DNA of 64,000 nucleotides from Acidimicrobiales bacterium (GTDB lineage: Bacteria > Actinomycetota > Acidimicrobiia > Acidimicrobiales > Aldehydirespiratoraceae): positions 1 to 64,000 of the forward strand of contig JAQWMR010000002.1 in the NCBI GenBank assembly GCA_029246685.1, written 5' to 3'. Shown piece by piece: positions 60,755 through 64,000 of this stretch (positions are counted from its first letter, which is position 1; the number at the start of each line of letters is the position of its first letter). The notes under the pieces are model-generated. The model was not told the origin of the DNA. It worked only from the letters and a program-made list of their open reading frames with translations, and searched no databases. Made by a program: the position numbers and the translations under genes.

Positions 60755-63559
60755 CTACTGGTCGACGGAAGCCGGAGCGGGCGATGCGGTTGCTCCTCGT
60801 GTGCTTCGCTGAATGGCACGGTCGTCGGTGCCGAGGTAGCTCGCGATGACACGCGCGTTGCCTCGGATCTCATCGGGCGAGCCTTCGGCGATGATCTCTC
60901 CCGTCTCCAGGCAATAGACGCGGTCGCTGATGTTCATGACCATTGGCATGTCGTGTTCAATGATGAGCATGCTTGCATCGAGGTGTTGACGGAGGCTCAG
61001 GATGAGGGGTCCGAACGCCTCGGCTTCTCGTTGGGCGACGCCGGCGGTTGGTTCATCGAGGCAGAGAACTCTCGCCTCGAGGGCGAGGAGACCTGCGAGC
61101 TCGACGATGCGGCGTGTCCCAGTGGAGAGTTCTGAGGTGACGCTGTCGGCATAGCGGCCGAGACCGAGGAAGTCGATGAGTTCACCAGCGTGGGCTCGAG
61201 TGGCTCGATCCAACCGTGAAGCGGGCGGCCATGCGGTCCCGATGGCCAGGGCGCCGGGAGCTTTTCGACCCTCGACCGCCACCATGACGGTTTCGCGGAC
61301 GGTCAGCTCTGGAAATAGCGTTGCCGCCTGGAAGGTGCGCCCTAGACCATGCGCCACGCGCTGGGGCGGCGAGAGCCCGTCGATCCGATGGTCGCCGAGC
61401 TTGATCTTCCCGCTGGCGGGCACGAACCCGCCGATGGCGTTCATGAGCGTCGATTTGCCGGCGCCGTTGGTTCCGATGAGCGCTACGACCTCACCGTCGT
61501 CGACTCGAATGCTGGCGCTGCTCACGGCGTTGTTGCCGCCGAATCGGACGGTCACGTCAGTGGCTTCAAGCGTTGCTTCGCCAAACGTACGTGGGGCGCG
61601 AAGAGCGGCCGGTGGGGCCTGGGCGGTCTTTGCGGCGCCGCGGGGTGTTCTCTGGTCGAGCCAGCCGACGAGTCGGTCTCGGGCACCGTAGGCAAGTTGC
61701 ACAAGGCCGCCGGGGAAGTACAACAGCAGCACGAGGAGTCCGACGCTGGAGGTGAACAGTGGTATCAGGCGGTTGCTCGGGGCGAACGCGGGAAGGCCGA
61801 TCACCCATGCGGCGCCGACGACGGGCCCGATCACGGTGCCGAGGCCGCCGATGATGGCCATCGAGACAAGTCGTAGCGATTCGCCGGTGCCGTAGAAGCG
61901 GCCGGTGAGCGGGACCTCGGAGATGATGCCGCTCAGGAGCCCGCCTCCGAGGCCGGCGACGCCGCCCGCAAGGGCGAACGAGCGGAGCTTGGTGCGGACA
62001 GGGCGGATCCCGTAGGCAGCTGCGCCGTCGGGGTTGTCGCGCAGAGCCAGCATGCCCCGCCCGACGGCACTGGTGCGTTGTCTCGCCACCATGAGCACGG
62101 TGAGGCACAAGACTGCCAAGACGAACCAGTAGAAGGTCCGCTGGTTGTCGAGGTCGAGGCCGAATACCGTGCCGCGCCGGAAGGGCACGGAACCGGTGTT
62201 GCCGTCGGTGAGAAAGTCGCGTCGGAAGAAGTACTCCTGCGTGGCGAGGCCGAACACGAACGTGCTCACCGCCAGCAGGAGCCCCTTGACCCGCAGCGCG
62301 CTCATCCCCACGATCGCGGCGATGGCCGCGGCGCCGAGTGCGCCGAGACCGACCGAGATGACAAAGGGCGCCCCGGCCCGCTGGCCGCTTGCTGCGACGA
62401 GTGCGCCAAGACCGGCGAACGCCATCTGACCCAGCGACAGCTGGCCAGACCAGCCGGTGATTACGGTCACCGAGATGCCGCAGATCGCGTAGGCGAGGAT
62501 GGTCGTGTAGGTGATGTGCCGTGACGCAGTGGTGATCAGCAGCGGAAGGGCTACTGCAGCTGCAAGCAGCACACCGAGGGTGACCCGGCCGAGGTAGCGG
62601 ACCCACCAGATCGACTGGAGGCGTTCTGGTATTGCCCTCACCGCCGGGGTGAATGAGTAACGGCCAGTGCCTGACTCGCTGGAACGGGCTTGGAACGCGA
62701 CCGCCACGAGGACCGCGAGCAGGAGGAGGAACTCGTACAGGCCCGCTTGCACCGGGTAGTTGAACTTGACGAGGGAGAAGCCAACCCCGACTCCGACCCC
62801 GGCGAGTAGTGCCCTGGGGAACGACCGCATGCCGCCGAGCACGGCGGCGGCCAACGCGTTGGCCATGGTGAAGGGGCCGATGTTTTCCAGCCCGCTGACA
62901 CTCTTGTCTGCACTTAGGAGGATCGCGGCCAGCGTCGAGAGGAGCCCGGCGATCATCCATACCGATGTGGAGACTCGCTTGGGGTTGATGCCCGAGATCC
63001 GTGAGAGATCGGGGTTCGCGGCGGTTGCCTGAACGGTTCGCCCAAAGGTCGTTCGGTCCAGTATCAATCCGAGCAGGAGGGCGACTGTCGGGGCGACGAT
63101 CAATACGGTGAGCTGTGGTCCGGTGATCAGTAGCCCAAATGCATCGTCGACGGTGTGGTTGGTGACGACCGGGTAGCGGACGCCGATTCCGCCACCGACT
63201 TCGGGGTAGGCGAGCTGGATCCCTTGGGCGAGTTGCGCGATGCCGATCGTCGCCACAAGGACGATGACGCGAGGCGCTTCGAAGAGTCGCTGGATGACCG
63301 TGAGTTCGAGGATGCCGCCGAAGGCGATGCCGGCCAGGATCGCGGCTCCGATCGCGACCGGCAGCGGTATGTCCCATCGCAGAGCGAGCAGTGCCAAGAG
63401 GCCCGCTCCGGGCAGGCCCATGTTGCCGACGGCGAAGTTGATGACCCGCGACGACCGAAAGACGAGCACCACGCCCATGGCCAACATTCCGTAGACAAGT
63501 CCGTTGACCGCGCCGTCGAAGACGAGCTGGCGGTTGGCGTCGATGAAGCCGGTGATCAT
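60755..63559 (-). CDS. Fused LivH-LivM-LivG branched-chain amino-acid ABC transporter
   Basis: A single 934-residue protein. Residues ~1-290 are a LivH-type permease, ~318-625 a LivM-type permease with LSLGQMAFAGLGAL, and ~665-905 a LivG-type ATPase with Walker A GTNGAGKST (about 692-700), signature LSTGTRR and Walker B VLCLDEPTAG. Usually these are three genes. The ATG overlaps the stop of the LivF gene (ATGA). No substrate-binding protein is in the window. It imports branched-chain amino acids, amides or urea by family. Confidence 0.9.
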   Translation of the reverse strand: MITGFIDANRQLVFDGAVNGLVYGMLAMGVVLVFRSSRVINFAVGNMGLPGAGLLALLALRWDIPLPVAIGAAILAGIAFGGILELTVIQRLFEAPRVIVLVATIGIAQLAQGIQLAYPEVGGGIGVRYPVVTNHTVDDAFGLLITGPQLTVLIVAPTVALLLGLILDRTTFGRTVQATAANPDLSRISGINPKRVSTSVWMIAGLLSTLAAILLSADKSVSGLENIGPFTMANALAAAVLGGMRSFPRALLAGVGVGVGFSLVKFNYPVQAGLYEFLLLLAVLVAVAFQARSSESGTGRYSFTPAVRAIPERLQSIWWVRYLGRVTLGVLLAAAVALPLLITTASRHITYTTILAYAICGISVTVITGWSGQLSLGQMAFAGLGALVAASGQRAGAPFVISVGLGALGAAAIAAIVGMSALRVKGLLLAVSTFVFGLATQEYFFRRDFLTDGNTGSVPFRRGTVFGLDLDNQRTFYWFVLAVLCLTVLMVARQRTSAVGRGMLALRDNPDGAAAYGIRPVRTKLRSFALAGGVAGLGGGLLSGIISEVPLTGRFYGTGESLRLVSMAIIGGLGTVIGPVVGAAWVIGLPAFAPSNRLIPLFTSSVGLLVLLLYFPGGLVQLAYGARDRLVGWLDQRTPRGAAKTAQAPPAALRAPRTFGEATLEATDVTVRFGGNNAVSSASIRVDDGEVVALIGTNGAGKSTLMNAIGGFVPASGKIKLGDHRIDGLSPPQRVAHGLGRTFQAATLFPELTVRETVMVAVEGRKAPGALAIGTAWPPASRLDRATRAHAGELIDFLGLGRYADSVTSELSTGTRRIVELAGLLALEARVLCLDEPTAGVAQREAEAFGPLILSLRQHLDASMLIIEHDMPMVMNISDRVYCLETGEIIAEGSPDEIRGNARVIASYLGTDDRAIQRSTRGATASPAPASVDQ

Positions 63560-64000
63560 CCGCCTTCCGATCCGAAGAAGACCGCTCGTGCGAGGTCGTC
63601 ACGTTCGGCCAATTCAGCTGCTGGGCCAGCGAAGCGGACATGTCCCTTCTCGAGGAATATTGCCCGGTCTGCAAGTTCGAGGGCGATGTTGAGGGATTGT
63701 TCGACGATGATGATCGTCTGGCCCGCCTCTTGCAGTCGTTCTATGTGGCCCATCAGCTCGCCGACCGCGACTGGTGCGAGGCCGAGTGAGAGCTCGTCGA
63801 TGATGAGGATCTCCGGTTCGTGGAGCAGGGTTCTTGCGAGGGCGAGCATCTGCTGCTGGCCGCCGGAGAGCTCACTCGCGTCGAGGTCGATCGCCGCTCG
63901 CAGTGGCGGGAACAGATCGAGAACCTTCTCGATTCGGCGCTGTTGGTCCGCCTTGTCGCCGCGGTACTGGTAGGCGCCCATCTCGAGGTTGTGGCGGATA
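63556..64000 (-). CDS. livF: LivF-type ABC transporter ATPase (partial, runs off window)
   Basis: The C-terminal part of the second ATPase of the transporter: signature LSGGQQQMLALAR, Walker B ILIIDELSLGLAP and the H-loop-side IIIVEQSLNIAL. It continues past base 64000, so the Walker A is outside. The gene is coupled by ATGA to the permease-ATPase fusion. Confidence 0.92.
   Translation of the reverse strand, partial: IRHNLEMGAYQYRGDKADQQRRIEKVLDLFPPLRAAIDLDASELSGGQQQMLALARTLLHEPEILIIDELSLGLAPVAVGELMGHIERLQEAGQTIIIVEQSLNIALELADRAIFLEKGHVRFAGPAAELAERDDLARAVFFGSEGG

Overview
The window is 64 kb of GC-rich bacterial chromosome, almost certainly from an actinobacterium. The best evidence is gene order. 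The run HAD phosphatase - tlyA - nadK - recN - pyrG - NUDIX - xerD - (trpS, phr) - scpA - scpB - rluB - tyrA - aroA - cmk, and the run murI - metallo-beta-lactamase protein - rph - rdgB, follow the order of the Mycobacterium tuberculosis Rv1692-Rv1712 and Rv1338-Rv1341 regions. A membership in Acidimicrobiia is my inference from overall gene content; it is not proven by the sequence.

Layout. 1-800: 3' end of a 23S rRNA gene, 5S rRNA and a textbook terminator, so the window begins inside an rRNA operon. 0.8-5.4 kb: a TPR protein, an SSB-like protein and the two subunits of a 2-oxoacid:ferredoxin oxidoreductase (korA, korB). 5.4-22.3 kb: a dense housekeeping block (DNA repair, rRNA modification, NAD kinase, CTP synthase, condensin partners, aromatic amino acid and phospholipid synthesis). 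22.4-24.3 kb: a minus-strand unit ispH - membrane protein - cytochrome c. 24.3-29 kb: a hydrolase, ribosomal proteins L28 and L33, and the murI-rdgB block. 29-45.7 kb: accessory genes (transporter, acetyltransferase, several alpha/beta hydrolases, tRNA-Leu, clpP, rpe, an RNA methyltransferase, an ECF sigma unit, uridine kinase, an acyltransferase/SGNH pair, and a coupled esterase - aminotransferase - crotonase operon). 45.7-60.6 kb: mostly CoA-ester and small-molecule metabolism (crotonases, amidohydrolase, acyl-CoA dehydrogenase, short-chain dehydrogenases, adenosine deaminase, MOSC). 60.7-64 kb: a branched-chain amino-acid type ABC transporter in which two permeases and one ATPase are fused; the second ATPase runs off the window end.

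Two patterns run through the window. First, genes inside operons are commonly joined by 1-8 nt stop/start overlaps, while about twenty genes that start a transcription unit have a TANNNT hexamer 6-8 nt before the start codon, the signature of leaderless mRNA. In one case (52317-52338) two divergent -10 boxes overlap. Second, accessory genes carry a cluster of frameshifts and stops (near 13.6, 31.3-32.0, 38.2, 41.6, 49.0 and 54.7-56.3 kb) while the housekeeping genes are all open, which argues for genuine gene decay rather than random sequencing error. No CRISPR array, prophage or intact insertion sequence was found; the only mobile-element traces are a short IS3-type orfA remnant before tlyA and a pair of identical 29-nt palindromes in opposite orientation.
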